Made by a program: the position numbers and the translations under genes. The notes below the pieces were generated by a model. The model saw nothing but the letters and a program-made list of their open reading frames with translations. It did not search any database and was not told the origin of the DNA. From the NCBI GenBank assembly GCA_030323885.1, contig CM059190.1:90053989-90117988 (forward strand): a DNA stretch of 64,000 nt, given 5' to 3'. This document shows, one piece after another, positions 22,171 through 33,793 of the stretch. Every line of letters begins with the position of its first letter. The first letter of the stretch is position 1. Source of the DNA: Branchipolynoe longqiensis (taxonomy: Eukaryota > Annelida > Polychaeta > Phyllodocida > Polynoidae).

Positions 22171-22678
22171 TACCCCTGTCACACTACGACGTAACGAGCT
22201 AATGTAAGCCTGACGTGATCACATTTGGGCATTACGTTGTCGTACGTTGGGTTACGTTATTATGATGAAATAATGACGTTAGACTGACGTCGAGCTACGT
22301 CATGTTACGTCGTGTGACGTCGCGCGTCAAGGTTTTGAACCTGTTCAAAACTTTCGATGTAAAGCGAACGTAAGGGTTTACGTTCGCCGTACGTTCTGTA
22401 CACGTTTGGCGAACGTCAATGACGTTAAACAAACATTAAAACGTCGGTCACTACGTTCAACTACGTTGCATCACGTTGCACTACGTTGACCCACATTAAA
22501 CCCAGGGGGAACGTGCAGTCCACGTAGTGAAAATGCCGGGTTAACGGACGCCTAATGGACGTCCAACGTAGGTTTACCGTTTTGCCACCGTTTCCTGACG
22601 TAAGTAACGTAAAGCAACGTAGTTCTGGCGATGGAATAATGTACATAACGTTCCCTACATCATAGTGTTACAGGGCCA
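22171..22678. mobile_element. Foldback TIR element, CCCTGTCACACTACG family
   Basis: Preceded by TTAA (22,167-22,170). The left end CCCCTGTCACACTACGACGT and right end CATAGTGTTACAGGG are inverted. The interior is packed with ACGT words (TACGTC, GACGTCG, AACGTAG). No frame. Confidence 0.75.
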
Positions 22679-23407
22679 TAAAGCACAACACCCTCACTGT
22701 CTATCTGTGTGACTTGTCTTCCTGTCTTCCTTTCTTCCTTAGTATTGGTTAGTGTTGGTTGATAAGTTGGTACTATTGGTTTCGTATGACTGCATCACAG
22801 GTGATATGAAGGGGAAGAGTTTTGTAGTAGCATGGGGTGCTCAATGCGGCCGAGCACCTTCATGTTATTATTTTATGAAGCGCAAAGGAAAAACAAAAAC
22901 CATCAGAAAATAGACTTGACATTCCAGTAATGAATTCATTTCGTGCCTCCATACTCCTGACAGGTTTCACAAATTTGATCTTTAATTTTAAAAAAAATAG
23001 TCATAAATGGCAACAACAAATTTTTAAATCTAGGAGTCACGAGTACAGCTTACACTACAGCGTCGCCTTTATAAGTTGTGTGTGTGTGTGTGTGTGTGTG
23101 TGTATAAGGGCGGGGAGTGTGAGGGAGTTAGTTGGTGGGAGGAGTTTCCGGGAGTTGCGTGTGAGAAGGCGTGGAGTGGTAGGGCATGCGCTTCAGGAAA
23201 TGGTGTGTGAGTTTAGGGGCGGGGTGTTGGAGGGGTGGGGTAGGGCAAGGCATCCCGACATCGTGAGTGGAGTTCAGACTGCCATCATGAACTTCTAGGG
23301 CGGGTTAACAACAGACCAGTCCTCACGTAGACTTAAGGCTTAGACGGACAAGTATGAATATATAAAACTTCTTTTTAAAAATAAATATTACATAAAATAA
23401 AGGTTTC
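22679..23407. other. Intergenic with (GT)n and G-rich tract
   Basis: (GT)n lies at 23,078-23,103, followed by a G-rich segment to about 23,300. The open frame that starts at 22,930 depends on the GT run and is not credible as a gene. A segment around 23,285-23,345 recurs diverged at about 23,791-23,865. Confidence 0.5.
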
Positions 23408-23785
23408 GTTTTGTTGGAGTTTTACATCCTAGCAATATCAGGGCGGGTACGGACTTATGACTGCGGTCATATGGCGACTTTATAGTGCTGCCCAATGGGA
23501 AATCAGGTCACTGGCACCATGACCCCATATCCCACTCATTCACATTATCCTGACTGAGTTAACCAGTCCTTGCCCTATCCTATTAATGCCGAGCGCCAGG
23601 CTAGGAAGAAACAAGTATAGTTTTGTTTGTTGTTTTACATCCCAGCAACATCTAAGGTCATATCAGGCCGGAGCAACAAGTATAAATGTTTTAAGTCATT
23701 GGTTTGACTCGACCGGGAATTGAACTCCCGATCTCACGCACACGAGGCCTGCGTTCTAGTACTACCGACTCTGCCACCGGCCCGG
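23408..23785 (-). mobile_element. SINE family 1 with internal SINE-tail insertion
   Basis: Minus-strand SINE body (23,408-23,615) and head (23,670-23,785) are separated by a second SINE tail (TTGTTGTTTTACATCCCAGC, about 23,628-23,668). Confidence 0.7.
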
Positions 23786-23955
23786 TAGACTCCCAGAAGT
23801 TCATAGAGCGGCTAACAACATTGCAGTCCTCCCATAGACTGCAGGCTTAAAAGAACAGGCATGAACAACAACAAAACATCACTTAAGTAATTAAATATAA
23901 AGAAAGAAATATGTATGAAACCGCACCAAGTCGAAAACCATTCTAATTCTATATA

Positions 23956-24183
23956 TGATAAGTTCATGCGCAAACCCCTCAAATGGCAATCCAAAAATTC
24001 AGATAAACAGGTCAACAGGTTCATTTCTTTTATATTCCTATATTTTTGTTCATCGGTCCATATCCATTTCATCACAAGAAAAGTGGAATTAGTGAGAATT
24101 AAAATTACCTTCACATAAAAATCTGTTATTTTAATTACATTTTTCGATTGGCGTTTACAGGGTTATGTGCCCGAACTCTTCAT
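23956..24183. mobile_element. TIR element, AAGAGTTCAGGCACAAAACC family, diverged
   Basis: AAGTTCATGCGCAAACCCCT at the left and GGGTTATGTGCCCGAACTCT at the right are inverted. Better copies are at 35,048-35,285 and 25,526-25,771. Confidence 0.65.
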
Positions 24184-24233
24184 TATGTATATCTACTCTA
24201 TATGTATATAATATGTATAATATATCAAATATA

Positions 24234-24825
24234 TATATGGGTCATTCTCTCAAACTGGGCACAAAAGTGTGACATGGAAACCAAAAGTGAAAACCGTCAA
24301 AATAATAGTAAAACTCCTTCCAAATAATAGCCTAATCCAATGTCCTATGAAGGTTTGCATGTTGTGCATATGTCAGATTTGAAAAAAAATGAATTTCACG
24401 TTTTGAATTAGATCTTATACAAATTGAGCAATGCATTAATATCACTTGTGTAACATGAAAATCAAAGACACCCAGAACCTCATTTTAACATATACAACAT
24501 AGTCAAACAAGATTTTATTGATTACTGTTAAGTAGAAAAGGTTATGACTTACAAGAAATAAGTTGAAAAAAAGTTTGGCTACATGTATGGTGTCAATGTG
24601 TAAATTTTCACATTTTCACTCTAGCGCAAAATCATACAATTATAATTTTGATATCTTTTGTGTGAGATAAATTCAATACATGTAGAACTGCTAACATACC
24701 TAATAGACAGAGGCTACAGTAATTACTTGACTTGCTATCAATAAAACAAAGACTTAATTATCACCATCGTAACGTGGAGACCAAATACGTGGTGCCCAGT
24801 TTTGGAGAATAACCCATATATGCAT
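24234..24825. mobile_element. TIR element, TATATGGGTCATTCTC family
   Basis: TATATGGGTCATTCTCTCAA at the left and GGAGAATAACCCATATA at the right are inverted over at least 30 bp (CTGGGCAC and GTGCCCAG included). About 590 bp, no coding frame, flanked by TATATA. Confidence 0.8.
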
Positions 24826-25240
24826 ATCAGTGATTTTTCTTCTCTACAAAAGAAAATTCCAATAAGACCCACAAATCTAGGTCACTTGTATTCGTAATTA
24901 ACGTCAACCAAACGCTCTGGTTTTCACGACCGACCACGACCACTCTCACTAGGCTCAGCATCTACATGGTGCCAGCGGCCATCAAAATGCCTCCACCTAA
25001 GGGTCTAGGTCACGTGATTCTTTGAAACCCGGAATCAAAGGGCGACCCCCGCCAAACGGATAAAGGGCAAACAACTGCCTACGGGCGTCGCCATTGTCAC
25101 AGACGCGCATGCGCGCAGTCAACACTTCCGGACGCCATGCCAGGTATTCTCTCCAGGCGCGAATTTTCAAATCTTTTATTCACACCGTCAATGACAGTGT
25201 AGTAGGACTAGTAGTAATCTACATCGATTGCACCAGGTAG
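24826..25240. other. Intergenic, no gene seen
   Basis: Mixed composition with some CpG (about 25,020-25,130). No exon with supported splice sites recognised. Confidence 0.4.
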
Positions 25241-25249
25241 CCTAGGCCG

Positions 25250-25437
25250 TTCCAACCAGTGGTCTACCACTGGTTCATCAAAGGCTGTGGTACGTGCTGT
25301 CCTGTGTGTGGGAAAGTGCATATAAAAGACCCCTTGCTGCAGCGGGTTTCCTCCAAAAGAAATATGTCAGAACGAATATATGTTGGATGTCCAATATTCG
25401 ATGATAAAAATCAACGTGTTCTAGAGGCGTGGTTAAA
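25250..25437 (+). mobile_element. SINE-like repeat (third family)
   Basis: GGCTGTGGTACGTGCTGTCC, AAGACCCCTTGCTGC, GCGGGTTTCCTCC and a GGCGTGGTTAAAT end resemble a repeat that I associate from memory with molluscan genomes. Identification as RUDI or another named SINE would need a database comparison. A shorter reverse-strand piece lies at 44,869-45,014. Confidence 0.5.
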
Positions 25438-25525
25438 TTAAAAACTTTATATTATATACCTATCATACACATATATAATGCATATCTATATCTTAGATAC
25501 TTATCATCCACACATAAACATAAGA

Positions 25526-25771
25526 GTTCAGGCGCAAAACTACATAAATGCTAATCCTAAAAATGTAGTTTAAATTAAATATTTGTACATGAAAATAATT
25601 GTAATTCTCACTAATTCCACTTTTCATATGATCACATGGTTGTGGAGCAATGAACAAAACTAATAGGAATATATAATATAAAAAAGAATACTTAAAAACT
25701 GGATCGTTTGATTCCAATGTTTATTTCCATTTGGGGATTGGAGTTTATATGGTTTTGTGCCTGAACTCTTC
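25526..25771. mobile_element. TIR element, AAGAGTTCAGGCACAAAACC family
   Basis: AGAGTTCAGGCGCAAAACTA at the left and GTTTTGTGCCTGAACTCTTC at the right are inverted; about 245 bp. Confidence 0.75.
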
Positions 25772-25779
25772 TACCTATA

Positions 25780-26230
25780 TTTTATTTATCTTACATACTA
25801 TATTTATATTTTATATATCTATCATATACATACATATCTGTATATTAATACTATATTTATATATTATATATCTATCATATACATACATATCTGTATATTA
25901 ATACTATATTTATATATTATATATCTATCATATACATACATATCTGTATATTAATACTATATTTATATATTATATATCTATCATATACATACATATCTGT
26001 ATATTAATACTATATTTATATATTATATATCTATCATATACATATCTGTATCTTACATACTGTATTTATACATTATATATCCATCATATACATACATATC
26101 TGTATCTTACATACAATATTTATATATCTATCATATACATACATATCTGTATCTTAATACTATATTTATACATTATATATCTATCATATACATACATATC
26201 TGTATCTTAATACTATATTTATATATTACA
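25780..26230. repeat. 53-bp AT-rich tandem repeat, about 8 units
   Basis: Unit landmarks ATCTATCATATACATACATA and TCTGTATATTAATACTATA recur every 53 bp (for example TCTG at 25,837 and 25,890); later units are diverged. Confidence 0.9.
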
Positions 26231-26289
26231 TATATATCATATATATATGTATCATATACACATAGATATATTTGTATATATATATACAG

Positions 26290-27035
26290 GATATAGGATA
26301 TATCTATCAGCTCGGCATTGGAAGCTACTTTCTAGAGAACCTACAGCTTCCTGAGTAAAATGACAGCGGTGTCTGCAGCCTACATCGTGTGGCGAAAGCC
26401 CGGCAGGTCACCATTCCAGTAGGTTGAGTAAATAGGGAGACAACTGGGGACGGAACGCAGGTGCGTTCGGAGGGGGGGTCGAGGGGGTGGGAGGGGGGAT
26501 TGAGAAAAGGGGTGCGGGAGAAGTGTCAGGGCGTAGTGCTGACGGGGCTGACCACTTCGTGGTGGGTGGGGGTGGGGTGGGGGTGGGGGCTGGCGGAGGT
26601 TCAACGCCTTCAATTCCCACATGTACATAAACCTATGGTTGACAATCATGACTGTATCAGACATTTCCATATAGAATCTCAGCGCTTGAATTAGGAAATA
26701 AGAATTCATCCACAGGTAGTGTTAGTGTTACCTGGCACCTAATACGAACCCCCCCCCCCCCCCAACACACACACACACACACACGGAAGTCGTCTGCTGC
26801 TGAATGGCAGTCGCGAATCTTGCCGAATGGCGGCAATAATTGAAGTAATTTACACCGAATGGAATTAGCCAAAGTGTCATTTAGGTATGTAGGAAGGGAG
26901 CTCACAGACGAACACGCGCCAGGGTATTCACAAGGATTTCTATTTGCTCAGAAGTACTTGAAGTAGTCTCGGTCTTAAAAGAACAAAACTGAACTTCGAT
27001 TTGGTCGAGCCCGTGGAGGGAGCCCTCCCTTACCT
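26290..27035. other. Intergenic, G-rich and C/AC runs
   Basis: A GGGGTGGG tract (about 26,470-26,590) and a C14-(AC)n run (about 26,749-26,783). No gene recognised. Confidence 0.5.
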
Positions 27036-27458
27036 AGATAAAAGATTCACCCCATACTTACAGTACAGGGGTGAAAACCAACCCATTAGAAAAGCTGGCG
27101 AAGAATTTCGACATGCTGGGGAAATTAACTGAGCTGGTAAATTCTTAATTTAAGAAGGACAATATATTCTTTATGTACGTCTTCATATTTACCCACTACT
27201 TTTGAGTTGGAAAATATAATAAAACATATACTTTAATGCAATTCAAAAGTGAAATCGACGGGGTTCTCTGGCCGCCATTTTCGTCTTTTTGCATTCTCTC
27301 CCATTTCACCAACTCTGTGCCGATATAAGTACCCATTTGAGACTGGTGCCAGGCATTCTACTTCTTGTTCCATATTAAAGCTATTTTCACCCGTATTTAG
27401 ACTACGTTGTCGTTCACCCCTGTACTGGAAGTATGGGGTGAATCTTTTATTTATCCCT
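27036..27458. mobile_element. TIR element, AAAAGATTCACCCCATACTT family
   Basis: AAAAGATTCACCCCATACTT at the left and AAGTATGGGGTGAATCTTTT at the right are inverted, with a second block (ACAGGGGTGA / TCACCCCTGT) inside. 48,150-48,440 looks like a diverged relative. Confidence 0.75.
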
Positions 27459-27916
27459 TACCGTACATACTCTACTTTTCTGCAAGCTCGAAAATTAGTT
27501 GCAAATAATGACAGCCAAAATTAGATCAACCGGCTACTCTTTGGCTGGGGAGGGGAGGAAAATATATAGATTCATACACACACACATTCATACAGACAGT
27601 CGTACAGACAGTCGTGCACACATTCTTACACATAATTCTAGCGAATAAATTTGAACTATTAAATTAAAACATGAACCCTAGTCTTTCTCGCACAGCTTAG
27701 AAGCCTACTCAAACAACTTGCACTGTTGCAGCAGGGTTGAGGCCAATGCCAATGTCATTGTCAATGACTCAAATGAGGGGAGGCAGGTCGAGTTAAGTCA
27801 AACCGAATCAGACAAGCACAATTCCATATGACACATGTTACATGTTATATATACCCACCTTTTAGAATGTCTATTTCTTGTTGGATGTTGTTGAACAATA
27901 GCAATAGGAAATCCTG
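27459..27916. other. AT-rich intergenic, no gene seen
   Basis: Short CA and ACAGACAGTCGTACAG repeats at about 27,575-27,625; nothing else. Confidence 0.4.
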
Positions 27917-28133
27917 GGTCTGGTTACGGACCAGGAGGACGGACACAACGCGCTACTAGGACTACTGTTGCTGCCCGTAGACATGCCCACGTACACCGGC
28001 TCGTCGTCCCTCGTGCCCGGTCCTTCACGCGCGGGGGGAGTGTCCGGGGAAGGGGAAGGGGAAGGGGTCCGACACTGCAGTGCTCGCCGTGAGGACAGTC
28101 CCCGGGGATGTGTTGGGGTGCAGTGCCGGCTAC
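27917..28133 (+). CDS. Possible exon of an unidentified gene (weak)
   Basis: A GC-rich island frames an open stretch between an AATAG acceptor-like site and a CTACAG/GTACAT donor-like site. The frame reads VTDQEDGHNALLGLLLLPVD, then a Ser/Gly/Pro-rich part containing a GGGGAA triple repeat. At least one other frame is also open here, and I recognise no family. The only support is composition and splice-like ends. Confidence 0.2.
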
Positions 28134-28139
28134 AGGTAC

Positions 28140-28520
28140 ATGCTGACTGCGGGTGGCGGGCGGGTCGGTGAGTGGTGGTGTGGGTGGTGTGGGTGGTGTG
28201 GTGTGGGCGGGTGGCGGGAGGGTGGGTGAGCGGTGAGGTGGTGGTGTGGGTGAGGTGGAGTGGTGGTGAGGTGGTGGTGAGGTTGTGGTATGGTGGGGTG
28301 GTGGGGTGGGGGTGCGGTGGGGTGGGGTGGGGTGGGGTGGGGTGGGGTGGGCGGGTGAGTGGTGAGGTGGTGGTGTGGGGACGGTGAGGTGGTGGTGTGG
28401 GTGAGGTGGTGGTTGTGTGGGTGAGGTGGTGTGATGGTGTGGTGGTATGGTGGGGTGTTAGTGATGGTGTGGTGGTGGGTGGTGGGTGGTGGGTGGTGGG
28501 TGATGGTGTGGTGTGGTGTG
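28140..28520 (+). repeat. GGTGGTGTGGGT / GGTGGGGT simple repeat
   Basis: Strongly G/T-only plus strand with many GGG runs, including GGTGGGGTGGGGTGGGGTGG. Open frames through it (Val/Trp/Gly) are artefacts. Confidence 0.9.
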
Positions 28521-28794
28521 GTTCCCGTCAGACTTATCTAGTATTAGTATGTTTACCTGCTTGTTTGATTGCTTGTCTGTATGCCTGCCTGTTTCTCTGC
28601 CTCTTGTCTCAAGCGACCCAGCCCGTGCTGCCTCACTACACCGCTGATAGTGTGCGTGGGCGTGTGCGTGTGCGTGTGTGCATAAGAAAGGCAGTGAAGC
28701 GTGACTTGGCCACAAGAGGGAGGGGCGAGCTACCAACCATACCCGGCACGCTCCCGCTGCCAGCGGCCGGTGTCGTGGTTTAGATTCTCAGTGG

Positions 28795-29245
28795 CCGTAA
28801 TCGATTAACAAGACCCGGGCGACTCGGGTCACCCGAGTCGTCAGAATTTCAAATCGAACACCGCGAGTGGAGTCGAGAAATACCGTGCGGTGTGCAAAAC
28901 GACCCGACCCCAGTAACCCACCTCTTGGCTGGGGTTTGCTAGGAGCAATGACGTCACATCTGTGCTGGTACCTGTAGGATAACAGCTACCAGTACAACTC
29001 GTACATGTTGTTTTAATGCTTTATTTTTAATAACCCAGATTGTCAGCTTCTACAATCATAAAATACCTTAAATCCTATTTTGTTGTATTTTTATCGGTTA
29101 TTGAAAAAAAAAATTAAGTTTTAGATTAAGCCACCATTTTGTCCACCCTGAGCGTATTCGCTTATTCAACCCGAGTCTGTAGGATGTGCGCATGCACCAA
29201 AAAGTGGCTCGGGTGACCCGAGTTGATTAATCGATTACGCCCAGT
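28795..29245. mobile_element. TIR element with TCGGGTCACCCGAG palindrome, copy 1
   Basis: CGTAATCGATTAACAAGACC plus CTCGGGTCACCCGAG at the left, and CTCGGGTGACCCGAG plus TTAATCGATTACGCCC at the right, form a long inverted pair. No frame. Confidence 0.8.
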
Positions 29246-29287
29246 GGGTTTAGAGTCTACACTCGGGGTTATGTGCATGCGCATATT

Positions 29288-29490
29288 CGATTAACACGAC
29301 CATGGTGACTTGGGTCACCCGAGTTGCTAGAAATTCAAATAGAATACCGCGAGTGGAGTTGACAAAAACACGTGCCTTGTGCAAAAAGTTTAACCCACTT
29401 CTTGGCTGGGGTTGGCTAGGAGCGATGACGTCACATTTGTCCGTCAAAAAGTCACTTGGGTCACCTGAGTTGATTAATCGAATACGCTGA
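29288..29490. mobile_element. TIR element with TCGGGTCACCCGAG palindrome, short copy
   Basis: ATTCGATTAACACGACC, TTGGGTCACCCGAG and the mirrored TTGGGTCACCTGAG, TTAATCGAATACG mark the ends. Internal GTGACGTCACATTTG-type words are shared with copy 1. Confidence 0.75.
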
Positions 29491-29574
29491 AATGCCATTA
29501 GATTTTGACGCATGCGCAGAACCCCGAGCGTAGACTCTAAACGCACTGAGACTTTGAACCGCGACACCTGAACC

Positions 29575-29705
29575 GCCCGAGGCCCGGTGGGGTGGTTGTG
29601 GGCTAGGGAGGGGTGGGGGTGGGGCGAGGAGGAAGGGGGACGGGAGGGGAGGGGAGCGAAGGGGGAAGGGGGTGAGAGTGGGGAGTGGGGACGGGGGGGG
29701 GGCAC
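29575..29705 (+). repeat. Purine-rich GGGAGGGGAGG tract
   Basis: G/A-only stretch producing Pro/Ser-rich frames on the minus strand; no gene. Confidence 0.8.
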
Positions 29706-29930
29706 TTCTGTTAATAGGTGGCACTGTCGGAGAACACGGCTACTATGTTGTTATGTGAATATGCCCGAAGGGAGGAGGAGCATGTGTGTGTGTATGTGGT
29801 AGGGGTGTGGGTGAGGGAAGTGTATGTGTGTGGATGGAGGGGGGGGGGAAGTCAGTGTGTGTGTGCATAATGTAGATGTTTACAGAGATCCATGTGTCTG
29901 GACGTCATATAGTCAATTGAGTATTATATA

Positions 29931-31895
29931 TTGTACAGTAGAGCTCTCAGAGAAAGCATGGTCAAGTCAGCAGAGGAGGTGTTACCAAATAAAAAACGAG
30001 AGACAAAGCAATCATGGATGACGCAAACCATACTAGAAAAGATGGCAGAAAGGAAGAAAGTGAAAACCACTGATCCACCTAAATACAAACACCTGAAGAA
30101 TGAAATAGAAGATGAATGCAAAAAAGCTAAAGATGAATGGTGGAATAAGAAGTGTGAAGTAGTGGAACAACTTGAGTCTCAACATCGTTCAAGAGAGATG
30201 CACAAGAAAGTGAAAGAGATAACAGGTCAAGGATACAGACAGAGAAGCAGTAAATGTATCAAGAACAAAGACGGCAAAATGCTCTTTGAAGAAGATGAAA
30301 TAAAGTCCAGATGGGAAGAATATGTAAACAAACTATACAATGATGACAGAGGGAACCCACCCACAATTGAGAAAGAAGATGGGAATATTATATTAGTATC
30401 AGAGGTTGAGAAGGCTATCAATGATCTAAAGGCAGGTAAGGCTCCTGGAAGTGACCAGATAACATCAGAAATGATAAAAGGACTAGATGAAGTGGGGATT
30501 CAAATCATTCATAAGCTAGTAACTGACATCTATGAGACTGGATTTATACCATTGAATATGAATGAATCCATATTTGTACGACTCCCAAAGAAGCTAAAAC
30601 CAACATTGTGTACTGAGTACAGAACACTAAGCCTGATGAGTCATATGTTGAAGATGATCCTGAAAATAATTTTACTGAGAAACAGACAGAAAATTGAAGA
30701 ACAAATCAGTAACGTACAAAGTGGGTTTATATCTGGAAGAGGTACACGTGAAGGGATTTTCAATATGAGAATGATTTGTGAACGTTATTGTGAAGTGAAC
30801 CAGGATGTTTATGCCTGCTTTATTGACTATGAGAAGGCCTTCGACCGAGTCAATCATGAACTGTTAATCAAATGTTTACAAGATATTGGTGTCAATGGCA
30901 AAGACATTAAACTAATTGTGAACTTATACTGGACACAACGTGCATTTATAAAAATGGAGCAGGGCCTATCGGATGAAGTTATGATTAAACGAGGAGTTCG
31001 ACAGGGGTGTGTATTGTCACCATGTCTATTTAACCTGTACACAGAGATGATTTTCAGACACATTGAAGATTGCAAGGGAGTGACAATAGGTGGCATGAAC
31101 ATCAACAATCTTAGATATGCCGATGACAGTGTAATACTAGCAGACAGTGAGAAAAACCTACAAGATATAGTGAATAGAATCAATAAAGCTGGAATACTAT
31201 TCAACATGAAGATGAATGCCAGGAAGACCAAAACAATGGTTATAAGTAAAAAGACAGATAAACCAAATGTCAATATAACCATAGATGGCACAAACATAGA
31301 ACAAGTATCCGAATTCATATATCTCGGACAAAAGATTACAAATGATGGGAGATGTGAGGAAGAAATTAAAAGAAGGATAACAATAGCCCGAACAACATTC
31401 TCCAAAATGAATAGAGTGTTAACATCAAGTAAGATATTAATACAAACAAGGAAGCGTATTCTTCAGTGTTATGTGTGGTCTACTCTAATGTATGGGGCAG
31501 AGACATGGACAATCTCTAAGAAAATGTAGAAACATTTAGCAGCATTTGAGATGTGGACTTATCGAAGGATGATGAAAATATCATGGACAAAGAAGATCAC
31601 CAACAAAGAAGTTCTCAGAAAAATTAAAAATAAGAAAAGCTTGTTTGCCACTATACAGACAAAGAAACTTATTTATTTTGGCCACATCATTCGTCAGAGT
31701 TCAATATACCGTACATTGTTGGAAGGGAAGGTGAATGGCAGCAGAGGGAGAGGGAGACCAAGAACATCATGGTTTACAAATATTTCACAGTGGACAGGCT
31801 TGAATTATTCACAGTCTATCAGGACAGCACAACATCGGGACAAGTGGAGAACCATTGCATCCAACCCTCGACTAGAGGATGGAACTATTGATTGA
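29931..31895 (+). pseudogene. LINE reverse transcriptase, 5' truncated, one internal stop
   Basis: Non-LTR retrotransposon ORF2 without its endonuclease. RT motifs in order: KAGKAPGSDQITSEMIK (finger/palm), SGFISGRGTREGI, FIDYEKAFDRV (first catalytic Asp), RQGCVLSPCLFNLY, RYADDSVILADS (catalytic YADD), YLGQKIT, then the typical thumb/C-terminal part with WSTLMYGAETWT and LIYFGHIIRQ / RGRGRPRTSW. A single TAG at 31,527-31,529 splits two stretches of the same frame (29,931-31,526 and 31,530-31,895). The element ends in an ATTG-type tail (about 31,885-31,900). The clade (RTE-like or CR1/Jockey-like) is not settled. Confidence 0.85.
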
Positions 31896-31899
31896 TTGA

Positions 31900-32126
31900 T
31901 TGAGGGCCTACAAGGTTTGGACTTTCTGTCACATTTGTTAAAATATAAATGTATTAAGTTTATCCTTATAATCTACATTACTTTAATTTGAAGTAGGTTG
32001 TTTTATTTTAAAATACTAGCTTTGAAGGGTTGTTTTTTGTTGTGTTATGTCCTAGCAACATCTAAGGTCATATCAGGACGGAACTTTGAAGGAGACGCAT
32101 ACAAATTAATTTTGGCATGCCCGGTC
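31900..32126. other. Short AT-rich intergenic with SINE tail scrap
   Basis: A reverse SINE tail (GTCCTAGCAACATCTAAGGT) at about 32,048-32,080; nothing else. Confidence 0.5.
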
Positions 32127-32463
32127 ACAGATGGGATGGCCGAATGAGTTAGAGTGTCCGTCTCCCGTGTTGGTAGATCGTGGGGTCGTGGGTTCGAACC
32201 CTGGTCGAGTCAAACCAATGACTTAAAAATTGATACTTCTCGCTTCCTAGCCTGGCGCTCGGCATTATTAGGATAGGACAAGGACTGGTTGGCTCAGTGT
32301 CAGGATAATGTGACTGAGTGGGATATCGGGTCATGGTGCTGGCAGCCTGGTCTCCCAGTGTGGCAGCACTATAAAGTCACCATGAGTGCGCACTGTCACA
32401 AGTCGGTACCGGTCCTGATATGACATTAGATGTTGCTAGGACGTAAACCAACAACAACAACAG
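32127..32463 (+). mobile_element. SINE family 1, near full length
   Basis: Head GATGGGATGGCCGAATGAG, box B GGGTTCGAACCC, body, and (AAC)n tail all present. One of the best reference copies. Confidence 0.88.
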
Positions 32464-32671
32464 TTTCAGCTTAGATGTCAGAAGGTGGAGAGGTGATGAG
32501 TACACATAGATAAAGTGGTATATTATCCAATGTAACATATTTATTAGAATAATTTCACTGCAATGTACATAATAAACAAATGTACAACAATAACTCTACC
32601 ACGTCTGGCCGTCAGTAAGCATGTGGTTATAGGTGCTAAGTGGGTTTAAAGTGTACGGTCTACATCGAAGG

Positions 32672-32950
32672 ATAGGTGGGTTCGAACCCTGGTCGAGTCA
32701 CATCGATGACTAACAAATTGATACTGGTCGCTTCCAAGGCAGGCGCTCTGCATTATTAGGACAGGACAAGGACTGGTTCGCTAAGTGTCAGGATAATGTG
32801 ACTGAGTGGGATATCGGGTCATGGTGCTGGTGGCTTGGTCTCCCAGTGGGGCAGCACTATAAAGTCGCTATGAGTGCGCACTGTCACGAGTCGGTACCCA
32901 TCCTGATATGCCCTTAGATGTCGCTAGGATGTAAACCAACAACAAACAAA
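32672..32950 (+). mobile_element. SINE family 1, 5' truncated
   Basis: Begins at box B (GTGGGTTCGAACCCTGG) and ends in CCAACAACAAACAAA, directly followed by the next SINE. Confidence 0.8.
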
Positions 32951-33298
32951 CCAGACAGGATGGTTGAATGGGTTGAGCGTCGGTCTCCTGTTTTGGTAGA
33001 TCGTGGGATTCGAACCCATTGGTTCAAACCCTGGTCGAATCAAACCAATGACTTCAAAATTGATACTTGTCGCATCCTAGCCAGGCGCTCTGCATTATTA
33101 GGACAGGGAATGGACTGGTTAGCTCAGTATCAGGATAATGTGACTGAGTGGGATATCAGGTCATGGTGCTGGCAGTCTGGTCTCCCAGTGGGGCAGCACT
33201 ATAAAGCCACCATGAGTGTGCACTGTCACAAGTCAGTACCTATACTGATATGACGTTAGATGTTGCCAGGATGTAAAACGCCAACAACCAGCCAACCA
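32950..33298 (+). mobile_element. SINE family 1, joined to the tail of the preceding copy
   Basis: The head ACCAGACAGGATGG starts in the AAC tail of the upstream SINE; the full body is present. Confidence 0.85.
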
Positions 33299-33407
33299 TA
33301 GTGATTGCCTAGTTGTACTTGTACTTCTTAAGTGAAATTACATGGAGAAATAACAATGTATCTAGGCCCATATTTAAGCCATGTTTACACCATGTCAAGG
33401 ATGTTAT

Positions 33408-33725
33408 TTGTTTGTTTGAGTTTTACGTCCTGGCAACATCTAAGGTCATATCAGGACGGGTACCCACTTGTGACAGTGCACACTCATGGCGACTTTATAG
33501 TTCTGCCCCACTGGGAAATCAGGCTGCGAGCACCATGACCTGATATCTGACTCAGTCACATTTTCCTGACACTGAGCCAACCAGTCCTTGCCCTCTCCTA
33601 TTAATGTCGAGCGCTAGGCTAGGAAGGGACAAGTATCAATTTTAAAGTCATTTCTTTGAATCGACCGTGAACCGAACTCCCAACCTTCCGCACATGCTCT
33701 AGCGATTAGGCCACCTGGCCGGTTC
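33408..33725 (-). mobile_element. SINE family 1, minus strand
   Basis: Starts with the reversed tail (GTTTTACGTCCTGGCAACAT) and ends in the reversed head (GCCACCTGGCCGGTT). Confidence 0.82.
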
Positions 33726-33793
33726 CATGGAAACTAAGATATACAATGAGTCAGTGGCGGTTGTAGCTGGTATAACCATACCCAACTTCTTAA

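Noticed and set aside
22930..23298. 122-codon frame as a small gene
   Set aside because: It runs through a (GT)n repeat and G-rich sequence and resembles no family.
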